Source of the DNA: a bacterium
GTDB lineage: Bacteria; Bacillota; Bacilli; Lactobacillales; Streptococcaceae
Direction: 5' to 3'
Length of the DNA: 64,000 nt
NCBI GenBank assembly: GCA_905221195.1
Contig: CAJNCF010000003.1
Location: 124,001 to 188,000 of the forward strand
A model generated the notes under the pieces. That model did no database searches. It saw only the letters and a list, made by a program, of their open reading frames with translations, and was not told the DNA's origin. This document shows positions 10,825 through 19,501 of this stretch, one piece after another. Both the position numbers and the translations under genes were made by a program. Numbering within the stretch: the first letter of the stretch is position 1; the number at the start of each line of letters is the position of its first letter.

Positions 10825-10901
10825 CTATTTTAACGTTTTTGATGAATATTCTTTTTGTTTTTATTTAAAAGATACCGATTCCATTATTCAAAAAGAAAAA
10901 A

Positions 10902-10919
10902 GAACTGATTTCTCAGTCC
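10902..10919 (-). terminator. Terminator after the fakA-like gene
   Basis: Stem GGACTGA/TCAGTTC followed on the minus strand by TTTTTTC, just past the stop codon at 10930. Confidence 0.75.
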
Positions 10920-10929
10920 TTCATTAATC

Positions 10930-12597
10930 TTATTCCACACTAAATAGGTATGGGTAAACTGGTTGTTGTCCTTGGTGAATCTCAACTTCAACGTCTTCGA
11001 ATTCTTCTGCGATTTCTTGAGCAATTTCATTTGCAAGTTCTTCGCTTCCGTCTTCACCGACATAGAAGGTTACGATTTCACTATCTTCATCCAACATATG
11101 TTTCAAGGTTTCTGTCAAGGTTTGGTGCATGTCAGGGTTTGACACGAGGATTTTCCCATCGACCATGCCAAGATTATCGTTTTCATGGATTTCTAAGCCA
11201 TCAATCGTTGTATCACGCACCGCTGTTGTGACGCTTCCGCTAACGACATCGCTAAGAGCAGCTGTCATACGCTCTTGGTTTTCTTCGATGGACTTGCTTG
11301 GATCAAAAGCAAGAAGACTAGTCAAACCTTGTGGTAAAGTACGAGCCTCTACCACTACTGCTGGTTGTTCCAAAACTTCTGCTGCAGATTGAGCTGCCAT
11401 GAAGATATTCTTGTTGTTTGGCAAGAAGATAATATTACGAGCGTTGACCTGTTCAACAGCCTTGATAAAGTCTTCCGTTGAAGGGTTCATGGTTTGACCA
11501 CCTTCGATAACATAATCCACACCTTGTGAACGGAAGATATCTGCTAGACCTTTACCAGCCACCACAGCAATCAAAGCATACTCTTTTTCTTCAGCTGGCT
11601 TGCTAACTTGGGCAGCTTCTTTCTCAACCTGTGCTTCGTGTTGGTTACGCATATTGTCAACTTTTACCTTGACCAAGCTACCATATTTGAGACCTTCTTG
11701 CATAACAAGTCCTGGATCTTCTGTATGGACATGGACTTTGACGATTTCATCATCATTGACAACAAGGAGAGAATCTCCAAGTTCATTCAAATAGTTACGA
11801 AATTCGTCGTAGTCAAAATCTTTGGCATAGGTTGGACCTTGCTTAAGAGCTACCATGATTTCAGTACAGTAACCAAACGTGATGTCCTCAGTCGCTACAT
11901 GACCAGCTACAGACTTGTGGTGTTCTGCATTAATCATTTCACTCATATTAGCAGGAGTCGCTACAAAGTCCTCAGATGCAATATATTCGCCAGTAAGGGC
12001 TGAAAGGAAACCTTCGTAGATGAAGACCAATCCTTGACCACCTGAGTCCACAACGCCAACTTCCTTCAAGACTGGAAGCATGTCTGGCGTTTTAGCAAGA
12101 GCTGTTTTAGCACCTTCTAAGGCTGCACGCATCACTTCAACAGCGTCATCTGTTTGCTCAGCTTTTTTCTTAGCACCGATAGCAGCTCCACGTGAAACTG
12201 TCAAAATCGTTCCTTCAACTGGTTTCATCACTGCCTTATAGGCAACTTCAACACCTGATTGGAAGGCAAGGGCCAAGTCGTGACCTGTTAACTCGTCTTT
12301 ATCCTTGATGGCTTGTGAAAATCCACGGAAAAGCTGAGACGTAATAACACCTGAGTTCCCACGCGCACCCATCAAAAGACCTTTAGCAAGAATGCTTGCT
12401 ACCTCTCCAACAGTAGAAGCTGGCTTATCTGCAACTTCCTTAGCACCATTTTCGATGGTCATTCCCATGTTTGTACCAGTATCTCCATCTGGAACTGGGA
12501 AGACGTTTAATGAATTGACATATTCAGCTTGCTTATTCAAGCGAGTTGATGCAGCCTGCACCATTTCTTGAAATAAGCTAGTAGTAATTTTTGACAC
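10930..12597 (-). CDS. fakA: DhaL-domain fatty acid kinase FakA (DAK2 family)
   Basis: 555 residues. The N-terminal DhaL-type nucleotide domain has the Mg-binding aspartates in PVPDGDTGTNM (residues 35-44) and the loop GARGNSGVITSQL. A central domain and a C-terminal EDD-like domain follow. In staphylococci and streptococci this architecture is FakA, which phosphorylates fatty acids held by FakB proteins so that host fatty acids enter phospholipid synthesis. It is linked to an asp23-like gene with 2 bp between, the common Firmicute arrangement. No FakB gene is in the window. Older annotations call it a dihydroxyacetone kinase, which the separate DhaK/DhaM partners do not support here. Confidence 0.88.
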   Translation of the reverse strand: MSKITTSLFQEMVQAASTRLNKQAEYVNSLNVFPVPDGDTGTNMGMTIENGAKEVADKPASTVGEVASILAKGLLMGARGNSGVITSQLFRGFSQAIKDKDELTGHDLALAFQSGVEVAYKAVMKPVEGTILTVSRGAAIGAKKKAEQTDDAVEVMRAALEGAKTALAKTPDMLPVLKEVGVVDSGGQGLVFIYEGFLSALTGEYIASEDFVATPANMSEMINAEHHKSVAGHVATEDITFGYCTEIMVALKQGPTYAKDFDYDEFRNYLNELGDSLLVVNDDEIVKVHVHTEDPGLVMQEGLKYGSLVKVKVDNMRNQHEAQVEKEAAQVSKPAEEKEYALIAVVAGKGLADIFRSQGVDYVIEGGQTMNPSTEDFIKAVEQVNARNIIFLPNNKNIFMAAQSAAEVLEQPAVVVEARTLPQGLTSLLAFDPSKSIEENQERMTAALSDVVSGSVTTAVRDTTIDGLEIHENDNLGMVDGKILVSNPDMHQTLTETLKHMLDEDSEIVTFYVGEDGSEELANEIAQEIAEEFEDVEVEIHQGQQPVYPYLFSVE

Positions 12598-12599
12598 GG

Positions 12600-12965
12600 T
12601 TATTCTCCTACAACTTTGATATTTTGAATGTAGACATTTACAGTCTGAGCAGTAATTCCAAGTTGGTTTTCCAAACTAAAACGAACACGCTCTTGAATGT
12701 TTTTTGACACTTCGCTAATCTTTGTTCCGTAGCTCAACACGGTATATACATCAACTGCAATACTGCCATCTTCGGCCGCCTTTACGACGACACCTTTGGA
12801 ATAATTTTCCTTACCTAGAAGGGCTTGGAAATTATCTTTGAGGGCATTTTTACTAGCCATACCGACCACACCAAAAATCTCAGTTGCTGCTCCACCTACG
12901 ACGGTTGCGATCACTTCATCTGTTAGTTCGATTTGACCATCTTTTGTATTAATTTTTACAGTCAT
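12600..12965 (-). CDS. Asp23/YloU family envelope stress-response protein
   Basis: 121-residue Asp23 family protein (PF03780) with the conserved ATEIFGVVGMASKN segment and the C-terminal VNVYIQNIKVV strand. Small soluble proteins of this family accumulate near the membrane and are linked to cell-envelope homeostasis. It is first in a two-gene unit with the fakA-like gene. Confidence 0.88.
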   Translation of the reverse strand: MTVKINTKDGQIELTDEVIATVVGGAATEIFGVVGMASKNALKDNFQALLGKENYSKGVVVKAAEDGSIAVDVYTVLSYGTKISEVSKNIQERVRFSLENQLGITAQTVNVYIQNIKVVGE

Positions 12966-13093
12966 CCTTTTTACCTCAACTAGTTGATACTCTATTTTAT
13001 CATATTTCAGCCCAAGTGTAAAAGCAGAATACTGTATCAGCGGATATTTACTCTATTTTTCAAATGATTTTATATCTACAGTAAAAGAAAAAA

Positions 13094-13105
13094 GACCCTA
13101 GGGTC
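13094..13105 (-). terminator. Terminator of rpmB
   Basis: Perfect palindrome GACCCTAGGGTC followed on the minus strand by TTTTTTC, 17 bp past the rpmB stop codon. Confidence 0.75.
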
Positions 13106-13121
13106 TCCTTTGCTTTTATTA

Positions 13122-13310
13122 TTAAACGCGTTCAACTTTACCTGATTTCAAAGCACGAGCTGAAGCCCAAACTTTTTTAGGTTTACCATCGATAAGAACA
13201 GTAACTTTTTGAAGGTTTGGTTTTACGGCACGTTTTGTTTGGTTCATCGCGTGTGAACGGTTGTTTCCTGATACAGTCTTACGACCTGTAAAGTAACATA
13301 CTTTAGCCAT
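13122..13310 (-). CDS. rpmB: 50S ribosomal protein L28
   Basis: 62-residue bL28 with the typical start [20 protein letters not shown] and a basic composition. The length matches the streptococcal protein, and it is monocistronic with its own terminator. AGGAGG precedes the start. Confidence 0.97.
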   Translation of the reverse strand: MAKVCYFTGRKTVSGNNRSHAMNQTKRAVKPNLQKVTVLIDGKPKKVWASARALKSGKVERV

Positions 13311-13415
13311 TGTATTTTCCTCCTATTAGATCTAATATAGCGGATGTGCTAGCACCACATACTGTACTATGTTATCACACTTTCTTCATTTTGGCAAGGG
13401 AATTGGAAGATTTTT

Positions 13416-14090
13416 TTATTTAACGTAGACAATTCCTAACTTCCCAAAAGCCACATCTCCACGGATAATCAAAGTTTTACTGGTTGGAGCTAGAGAAGTA
13501 TCTGCCTTGGCTACACCACAGAAAGTTTCCACCTTCAAATCCACTCGCCAATGTTGGGGAACATAGATAACTGCATTGCCAAAACCAACTTCTACTTTCA
13601 GGGTTGCAGTATCTCCTAAAATCTCTGCATTGTCGTAATATATCTTAGCATTTCCAAAACCAACTTCTACTTGGTCGTCTACCAATTCTTGATTTTGCTT
13701 ATAGAAAGTCCCAGTCCCAAAAGCGACCTCCTTATCTGTCAGAATGGTCTTTTTACCATCATACCACCATTTTTTCCCATTCCAAGTTCTGTTAGAATGA
13801 GTAAGTGCGTTGACACCCAGTACGATTAAAATACTAGCCCAGAATAGTGACTGATTTGGAATCGGTAAAATATCATAAGAGTGGTTGGCAATTAGTAAGG
13901 CTACTAGGGCTGTAAAAGAGGCTGAGGTTAAGTGGCGACGCAACAAAGCTCCGACTGATTGGTAGGCAAAAAAAGCAATACCAATCAAGGGCCAAATTTG
14001 CCCCCCCAGAGAAGGGATTCCAAAATTTCCTTGTAGTAATATTACAGCTGCCAAAACGAGCAACACAATACCAAATGCTTTCTTTTTCAT
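13416..14090 (-). CDS. LiaF-like membrane protein paired with a LytTR regulator
   Basis: 224 residues: about four hydrophobic helices in the first 120 residues (for example GIVLLVLAAVILLQG and LFWASILIVLGVNAL), then a beta-helical C-terminal domain of the DUF2154/LiaF-C type with repeated VEVGFGNAxIY units. LiaF proteins act as membrane-bound negative regulators of stress signalling. The gene starts 4 bp after a LytTR regulator gene, so the likely job is restraint of that regulator, as in LytTR regulatory systems of streptococci (HdrRM, BrsRM in S. mutans). That role is inferred from position and domain. Confidence 0.75.
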   Translation of the reverse strand: MKKKAFGIVLLVLAAVILLQGNFGIPSLGGQIWPLIGIAFFAYQSVGALLRRHLTSASFTALVALLIANHSYDILPIPNQSLFWASILIVLGVNALTHSNRTWNGKKWWYDGKKTILTDKEVAFGTGTFYKQNQELVDDQVEVGFGNAKIYYDNAEILGDTATLKVEVGFGNAVIYVPQHWRVDLKVETFCGVAKADTSLAPTSKTLIIRGDVAFGKLGIVYVK

Positions 14091-14094
14091 GTTC

Positions 14095-14541
14095 TTACCT
14101 CATGTTTCTTAGATTTTCTTTTAGGAGGGATTGGTAATGCCGTGAGACATGAACCTCCTTGTGGGTCTGATAAAAGGAAATGGTGCCCGTTCCTGAAAAG
14201 GACTTGTCCACCGAGTAAACCTGCCGAATATTAGCGATTGTTGACTTGGATACCCGACTGAAATAGCGAGGAAGGATAGCCTCTAACTCATAGAGTTTAA
14301 GCCGAACTTCGTAGGCATCTTTCTGGGTATGGGCATAAATCTTGCTACCTTCCGTCTCAAAGAAGAGGATTTCCGACAAGTCCAGATAATATTCACCTGT
14401 TCCCTTGTAAAAAATCAATCTAGGAGACTTGGACTCTTGCAAGAGACGCTGCAAATCCGCAATCTCATCTGTCAAAGTCGCTGCCTTGATGATAATTTCA
14501 GTTTCCTCTAAATTGCTGTCAATTTCGATTCGTAACTTCAT
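14095..14541 (-). CDS. LytTR-family DNA-binding regulator
   Basis: 148 residues without a receiver domain: a short N-terminal region (1-45), then a LytTR DNA-binding domain (about 50-145) with LSEILFFETEGSKIYAHT and FSRVSKSTIANIRQV. It is the first gene of a two-gene unit with a membrane protein. Direct repeats matching LytTR sites lie upstream (14601-14630), so autoregulation is likely. Paralogue of the regulator at 60147-60602. Confidence 0.88.
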   Translation of the reverse strand: MKLRIEIDSNLEETEIIIKAATLTDEIADLQRLLQESKSPRLIFYKGTGEYYLDLSEILFFETEGSKIYAHTQKDAYEVRLKLYELEAILPRYFSRVSKSTIANIRQVYSVDKSFSGTGTISFYQTHKEVHVSRHYQSLLKENLRNMR

Positions 14542-14561
14542 TCCATCTCCTTTCTGACTCT

Positions 14562-14630
14562 ACTATATCAAAGCTAAAATAAGAAAACAAGAGCAAAAAA
14601 GCAAGTGGTTACTTTAGCCACGTAAGTGGT
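14562..14630 (-). promoter_or_regulatory. LytTR operator and promoter
   Basis: Read on the minus strand, ACCACTTAC and ACCACTTGC (complements 14622-14630 and 14601-14609) are 9-bp direct repeats 21 bp apart, the geometry bound by LytTR domains such as ComE. A -10 TATAGT (complement 14562-14567) follows after 33 bp, and the LytTR start codon 20 bp later. The same repeats and the same 33-bp gap occur at 62356-62424. Confidence 0.7.
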
Positions 14631-14654
14631 TCTAGGACCGCCTTAACTTGCAGG

Positions 14655-15173
14655 TCAAAATAGAAAGAAAAGCACACCCCACACAAGACCACAAATATAG
14701 CCAACCACTACATCCTTGGGAAAATGCACTCCACCTAGGACTCTTACTAGACCGAGGAGGGCTGACAAGACCAACAAGATAACCCCTACAGATAAACTAG
14801 CATGTAAGCAAATCATGGAGATAATGGTTGCTGAAAAGACATGACGACTGGGCATAGACTGACCAGGACTATCTCTGTCAAGCAAGGGTTTAATATCCCA
14901 TTCCTCATAAGGCCTAGGGGCATTAATTTTCTTACGAAGAAAGGACAAAATCACAAAACCTGACGCTGGGATAAACAAATAGATTCCGACCTGTTTCCCA
15001 AGTCCTTGTTGGAGATAGATAGTTGCTAACAAGGTTAGATAAATTATAGGCATAACTACCGTCATGAACCGATTGAAAGTTCTTAACAAGCTCAGAAAAA
15101 AAGGATTATTTTCAATCTTACCAGCCATGTGGTCATACCATTCTTGATAATTTTTCATATATTTTCTCATCAC
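14655..15173 (-). CDS. PAP2-family membrane phosphatase
   Basis: 172-residue type 2 phosphatidic acid phosphatase-like protein with about five membrane helices. The three active-site motifs are present: KKINAPRP, PSRH (in SMPSRHVFSA) and RVLGGVHFPKDVVVG. Substrates in this family include phosphatidic acid and undecaprenyl pyrophosphate; which applies is not evident. The 81-bp gap to the ABC gene upstream suggests it may have its own promoter. Confidence 0.87.
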   Translation of the reverse strand: MMRKYMKNYQEWYDHMAGKIENNPFFLSLLRTFNRFMTVVMPIIYLTLLATIYLQQGLGKQVGIYLFIPASGFVILSFLRKKINAPRPYEEWDIKPLLDRDSPGQSMPSRHVFSATIISMICLHASLSVGVILLVLSALLGLVRVLGGVHFPKDVVVGYICGLVWGVLFFLF

Positions 15174-15253
15174 TTACTCAAATTTTGCTTATAGGGAAGC
15201 ACTTGTCTTCTAGTATAGTGCAGAAAAAGAAGGCCGTCAAGCCTTCTTTGGGT

Positions 15254-17014
15254 TTATTCTTCTGCTTCGTCTTCTGTAAACTGACTGTTATAGAGGTCAG
15301 CGTAGAAACCAGCTTGCGCCATCAGCTCATCATGATTTCCTTGCTCGATGATATTTCCATCTTTCATGACAAGAATCAAGTCAGCATTTCGGATAGTAGA
15401 CAAGCGGTGGGCGATGACAAAGGAAGTTCTTCCCTCCATCAATCGGTCCATGGCTTTCTGAATCAATTCCTCCGTCCGTGTATCAACGGAAGAGGTCGCC
15501 TCATCCAAAATTAGGAGTGGCGCATCTTTCAGCAAAGCACGAGCAATGGTCAAGAGTTGTTTTTGCCCGACAGACAAGGTCACTGTATCGTCCAAGACAG
15601 TATCGTAACCATCTGGTAGGGTCATGATAAAGTGGTGAATCCCTACAGCCTTGCTGGCTTCAATCACACGCTCATCACTAATACCCTCTTGGTTATAGAT
15701 GAGATTGTCGCGAATAGTTCCTTCAAAGAGCCAAGTATCCTGCAAGACCATTGAAAAGGCATCGTGTACTTCCGAACGCTTCATCTCCTTGGTATCCACG
15801 CCATCAATACGGATACTTCCCTTATCAATCTCATAAAACTTCATCAAAAGATTGACAATGGTTGTCTTCCCAGCTCCAGTAGGACCGACAATGGCAACCT
15901 TTTGACCTGCATGAGCAGTCGCAGAAAAGTCATGGATAATGGTTCGCTCTGGTGTGTATCCAAAAGAAACTCGATCAAAGACTACTTGACCTTTCATGTC
16001 ACTCAATTGTCTTTCTTTATGGGATTCATCTTCCATTTCCTCTTCACCTAAGAATTCGAAGACACGACCCATGGCTGCGCTAGCCTGCTGCAGACTAGTA
16101 ATACCTTGGGCAATTTGTGAAAGGGGCTGAGAAAAGATACGAACGTAGGCCATAAAGGCAACGATAATCCCGATACTAATCTGCCCATTCAAGGCCAAGG
16201 CTGCACCAACGATAATCACTAGAGCATAGCTAAAGTTCCCAATGAACATCATAATCGGCATCATAATCCCAGAAATAAACTGAGATTTCCAGATACTATC
16301 ATACAGACGATGGTTTAATGTCGCAAATTCTTCTTTGGTACTCTCGATAGCATTGTAACTAGTCACCACATTATGACCAGAGTACATTTCCTCCACATAG
16401 CCATTTACAGCCGCCAAATCCTGTTGTTGACTTTTAAAGAATCCCTGCGATTTGCCCATAAAGACGGACACGAAAGCAAAACCGATAAGAGTTGAAACAA
16501 CCGTCACCAAGGCTAAAATCCAGTTCATCCCAAACATGGTTACCAAGACTGCCACGACCAGTAAAGTGGATGAAAGAACTGTTCCCAGACTTTGATTGAG
16601 GGATTGGGCTACAGTGTCAACGTCATTAGTCACACGAGACAAGGTATCCCCCTGAGAGTGTCCATCAAAATACCCCAATGGAAGACGATTAATTTTCTCT
16701 GCAATCGCTCTTCTCAAACGCTCTGAAAAACGTTGTATGGCTGTTGTAAACAGAAAGGCCTGCAAATAATTTGATAGAAGCCCGATTACATAGATGACAG
16801 CCAAAAAACTACCAATGGCTGCAGCCGCAGCGACATCCACACTTGTTTCTAGGCCACTGGCAATGATATTGGTCATTTCCTTGATACGAGTTGGACCATA
16901 TACAGTAATGATATTGGATAGAATTGTTGCTAGAAAGGCTATCAGAAGGGCAAACTGGAGACCTGCAAGATAGGGTTTACTCTGTTTCCAGAGCGACAGT
17001 TTTTTATTTTCCAT
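15254..17014 (-). CDS. Heterodimeric ABC exporter subunit with degenerate signature motif
   Basis: 586-residue half-transporter: six membrane helices (about 15-310) and a nucleotide-binding domain (about 340-580). Walker A is GPTGAGKTT and Walker B LLILDEATSSVD with a normal catalytic Glu, but the signature reads LSVGQ instead of LSGGQ. The start is set at MENKKLSLWK because AAGGAGG precedes it; an upstream in-frame ATG lacks one. The start overlaps the partner gene's stop by 11 bp. With the adjacent subunit it forms a BmrCD/LmrCD-type asymmetric multidrug exporter. The substrate is unknown. Confidence 0.9.
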   Translation of the reverse strand: MENKKLSLWKQSKPYLAGLQFALLIAFLATILSNIITVYGPTRIKEMTNIIASGLETSVDVAAAAAIGSFLAVIYVIGLLSNYLQAFLFTTAIQRFSERLRRAIAEKINRLPLGYFDGHSQGDTLSRVTNDVDTVAQSLNQSLGTVLSSTLLVVAVLVTMFGMNWILALVTVVSTLIGFAFVSVFMGKSQGFFKSQQQDLAAVNGYVEEMYSGHNVVTSYNAIESTKEEFATLNHRLYDSIWKSQFISGIMMPIMMFIGNFSYALVIIVGAALALNGQISIGIIVAFMAYVRIFSQPLSQIAQGITSLQQASAAMGRVFEFLGEEEMEDESHKERQLSDMKGQVVFDRVSFGYTPERTIIHDFSATAHAGQKVAIVGPTGAGKTTIVNLLMKFYEIDKGSIRIDGVDTKEMKRSEVHDAFSMVLQDTWLFEGTIRDNLIYNQEGISDERVIEASKAVGIHHFIMTLPDGYDTVLDDTVTLSVGQKQLLTIARALLKDAPLLILDEATSSVDTRTEELIQKAMDRLMEGRTSFVIAHRLSTIRNADLILVMKDGNIIEQGNHDELMAQAGFYADLYNSQFTEDEAEE

Positions 17015-18773
17015 GTTCCAATTCCTCCTTCGATAATTGTGAATAGGCAATTTCTTGGTAAACTTCGTTGGTAGCTAGAAGTTCCTTGTGGGTGCCTTGT
17101 CCCACGACTTTTCCTTGATCCAAGACCAAAATCAAATCTGCATCCATAATCGTTGAAATACGCTGTGCGACGATGAGCTTGGTCATAGATTTTGTTTTCT
17201 CTGCTAGCTCTTGGCGTAGGACACGGTCTGTCTTGTAGTCCAAGGCTGAGAAGGAGTCATCAAAGATGAGGATTTCTGGCTTCCGAGCCAAGGCACGCGC
17301 AATGGCCAGACGCTGTCTTTGTCCACCTGAGAAGTTGGTTCCTCCTTGAGCTACTTCTGACGCCAAGCCAGCTTCCTTGTCTTCGATAAAGTTCTTAGAC
17401 TGGGCCAATTCCAAGGCTTGCCACATAGTTTGTTCACTAAGCGGTGTTTCTTGACTGTGTCCAAAGTCTAGATTGCCCTTGACATCACCTGAAAAGAGTA
17501 CAGCTTTTTGTGGAATATACCCAACCTTGTTGCGCAAATCTTCCAAACCGTAATCTTGAACATTGACACCATCCACTAGAATTTCTCCTGCTGATACATC
17601 GTAAAAGCGGGGAATCAGATTGACCAGAGTCGACTTACCAGAACCAGTTGAGCCGATAAAGGCCACTGTTTGACCAGCTTCTGCTTTAAAGCTAACATGC
17701 TCAATAACTGCCTCCGAATTTGCCGCATAGCGGAAGGTCACATCCTTAAATTCGACCTGACCTTTGAGATTTTCATCAGCCAACTGCACTTGAGCAGGAT
17801 TTTGGATAGAAGAATGCAAATCTAAAACCTGGTTAATCCGCTTGGCAGAGACCATAGTTCGGGGAAGAACAATGAAGAGCGCCCCCATGAGAAGGAATCC
17901 CATAACAACCTGCATGGCATAAGACATGAAGACAACCATGTCACTAAATAGAGGCAGACGTGCTGTCGGAGCAGCATCGTTGATCACATAGGCCCCAATC
18001 CAGTAAATCGCCACACTCAAACCACTTGAAATCCCCATCATGATGGGATTTAAAATAGCCATGAGACGGTTGACAAACAAATTCAAGCGTGTCAGTTCAT
18101 CATTTGCTGCTGCAAATTTTTCATCTTGATACTTTTCAGCATTGTAGGCACGAACAACGCGAATACCTGTTAAACTCTCACGAGTGATGCTATTCAGTTT
18201 ATCTGTCAGACTTTGAATCAAGGACTGTTTTGGAAAGGCTAGCGTCATCAAAACTGTTGTCATCAAAACATTGACAATCACTGCCACAAGAACAGCCCAG
18301 AGCCAGTATTCTGAATGGCCTAAAATCTTACCTATAGCCCATATAGCCATAATCGGACCACGCGTAACCACTTGTAAGCCCATGGTGATCAACATCTGAA
18401 CTTGAGTGATATCATTAGTGGTACGGGTTAAAAGACTGGGAATAGAGAATTTCTTAATCTCTGTCTGCGAGTAATCTAAAACTCGGTTAAAAATATCACT
18501 CCTCAACCTACTAGTGTAGGAAGCAGCCACTCTGGACGCAAAAAATCCAACTGCAACTGCGAACAAGAAGGCCAGAAAGGACATTCCCACCATCATACTT
18601 GCTGGCTGCCATAACTCATCTAAGTTGGTACCCTGAGTTCCTAGTAAATCAGTGATTTTAGAAATATAGGTCGGTACTTCCAACTCTAGATAAACCGAAA
18701 AGCAGGTAAAGAGAATGGCTAGTAAAATCATCCCCCATTCTTTTCTACTAATTCGTTTGGCTAATTTCTTCAT
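17004..18773 (-). CDS. Heterodimeric ABC exporter subunit with degenerate Walker B
   Basis: 589-residue half-transporter with six membrane helices and an NBD containing Walker A GSTGSGKST and a canonical signature FSGGQRQRLAIARAL. Walker B is LIFDDSFSALD, with Asp where the catalytic Glu should be, and the switch residue is Gln (AQRIST) instead of His. Together with the LSVGQ partner this places all defects in one composite ATP site, the classic design of asymmetric exporters. It overlaps the marR gene by 26 bp, so the three genes form one operon. Confidence 0.9.
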   Translation of the reverse strand: MKKLAKRISRKEWGMILLAILFTCFSVYLELEVPTYISKITDLLGTQGTNLDELWQPASMMVGMSFLAFLFAVAVGFFASRVAASYTSRLRSDIFNRVLDYSQTEIKKFSIPSLLTRTTNDITQVQMLITMGLQVVTRGPIMAIWAIGKILGHSEYWLWAVLVAVIVNVLMTTVLMTLAFPKQSLIQSLTDKLNSITRESLTGIRVVRAYNAEKYQDEKFAAANDELTRLNLFVNRLMAILNPIMMGISSGLSVAIYWIGAYVINDAAPTARLPLFSDMVVFMSYAMQVVMGFLLMGALFIVLPRTMVSAKRINQVLDLHSSIQNPAQVQLADENLKGQVEFKDVTFRYAANSEAVIEHVSFKAEAGQTVAFIGSTGSGKSTLVNLIPRFYDVSAGEILVDGVNVQDYGLEDLRNKVGYIPQKAVLFSGDVKGNLDFGHSQETPLSEQTMWQALELAQSKNFIEDKEAGLASEVAQGGTNFSGGQRQRLAIARALARKPEILIFDDSFSALDYKTDRVLRQELAEKTKSMTKLIVAQRISTIMDADLILVLDQGKVVGQGTHKELLATNEVYQEIAYSQLSKEELEHGK

Positions 18774-19218
18774 TCTCTCCTCCTATTCTCTTGATATTTT
18801 CCTGTAGTTGATTGAGGACTTTCTCAAAAATCAGTAATTCATCTTCATCAATGTCTGCCATCAACTGGTTGTCAATGCGTTCAAAGAAGGCCTTGATTTC
18901 TTGCATCTGAGAGCGCGATTTGTCCGTCAAACGAACAAACTTGGCCCTCCTATCACTTGGACTCGCCTCCAATTCCACTAAATTATTTTGCACCATGCGC
19001 TTGACCAAGTTACTCGCCACAGACTTGGTAATATTGAGTTCCTGCTCGATATCTTTAATCAAGACCAAGTCTTGATTTTCCTCACGGCTATCCAAAAAAC
19101 GTACAACCTGACCTTGTGGTCCACCCATAAATTCAATGCCACAACGTTTAGCTTCCTTTTGCACCATCAGATGAATCTGGTGGCCAAAACGCTTAAAGAC
19201 CAACATCGGTTTATCCAT
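18748..19218 (-). CDS. MarR-family repressor of the ABC exporter operon
   Basis: 156-residue winged-helix protein. The DNA-binding core INITKSVASNLVKRMVQNNL and the wing with SPSDRRAKFVRLT are in the usual places (about 60-105), with dimerisation helices at both ends. It is the first gene of the operon. Three palindromic sites cover its promoter, so it probably represses itself and the exporter until a ligand relieves binding. Ligand unknown. Confidence 0.9.
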   Translation of the reverse strand: MDKPMLVFKRFGHQIHLMVQKEAKRCGIEFMGGPQGQVVRFLDSREENQDLVLIKDIEQELNITKSVASNLVKRMVQNNLVELEASPSDRRAKFVRLTDKSRSQMQEIKAFFERIDNQLMADIDEDELLIFEKVLNQLQENIKRIGGENEEISQTN

Positions 19219-19242
19219 ACTAATTCCTTTCTAACCATCACA

Positions 19243-19333
19243 TTTAGTTCTCCTAGGAACTAAATAGGTTTCCATGAGAACTATTTTACCACTTTGAAAA
19301 GAGGTGTCAAGAAAAAAGTTTCCTAGAGAACTA
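19243..19333 (-). promoter_or_regulatory. marR promoter with three palindromic operators
   Basis: Promoter TTGACA (complement 19305-19310), 16-bp spacer, TAAAAT (complement 19283-19288). Three copies of a motif close to AGTTYCCTAGRGAACT lie at 19247-19262, 19268-19283 and 19318-19333. The first extends to a palindrome with 8-bp arms TTTAGTTC/GAACTAAA. The second abuts the -10, and the third lies just upstream of the -35. Confidence 0.7.
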
Positions 19334-19392
19334 TTTTCTTGATTAAAAAAATCCCAAGTGATTTTTTCACTTAGGATTATGTTTTCTAGGTT

Positions 19393-19497
19393 ATACTCTT
19401 CGAAAATCAAATTCAAACCACATTAGCTTCGCCTTGCCGTACTCAAGTACTGTCTGTGGCTAGCTTCCTAGTTTGCTTTTTGATTTTCATTGAGTAT
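19393..19497. repeat. BOX element, boxA-boxC form without boxB
   Basis: About 105 bp bounded by ATACTCTTCGAAAATC and GATTTTCATTGAGTAT. The inner part includes TAGCTTCGCCTTGCCGTACT, which on the other strand matches the core of the BOXA1R primer site, and TGGCTAGCTTCCTAGTTTGC, typical of boxC. The boxB unit is absent. It sits 4 bp past the yebC stop. BOX elements are characteristic of S. pneumoniae and close relatives. Confidence 0.85.
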
Positions 19498-19501
19498 TAA
19501 A

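Noticed and set aside
10732..10900. T-box or other amino-acid riboswitch upstream of ilvB
   Set aside because: The leader is under 40 nt from the predicted start and has no specifier or T-box core.
14581..14640. Stem-forming GCAAGTGG...CCACTTGC sequence taken first as a terminator of the PAP2 gene
   Set aside because: The exact 21-bp direct-repeat period, the -10 33 bp away and a second identical layout at 62356-62424 fit a LytTR operator better. A terminator role in addition cannot be excluded.
19231..19416. 61-codon minus-strand ORF upstream of marR
   Set aside because: It runs through the marR promoter and its operators and has no ribosome site or recognisable protein character.
19393..19497. 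RUP-type mobile repeat
   Set aside because: The inner sequence matches the BOXA1R core and boxC, so BOX is the better name.
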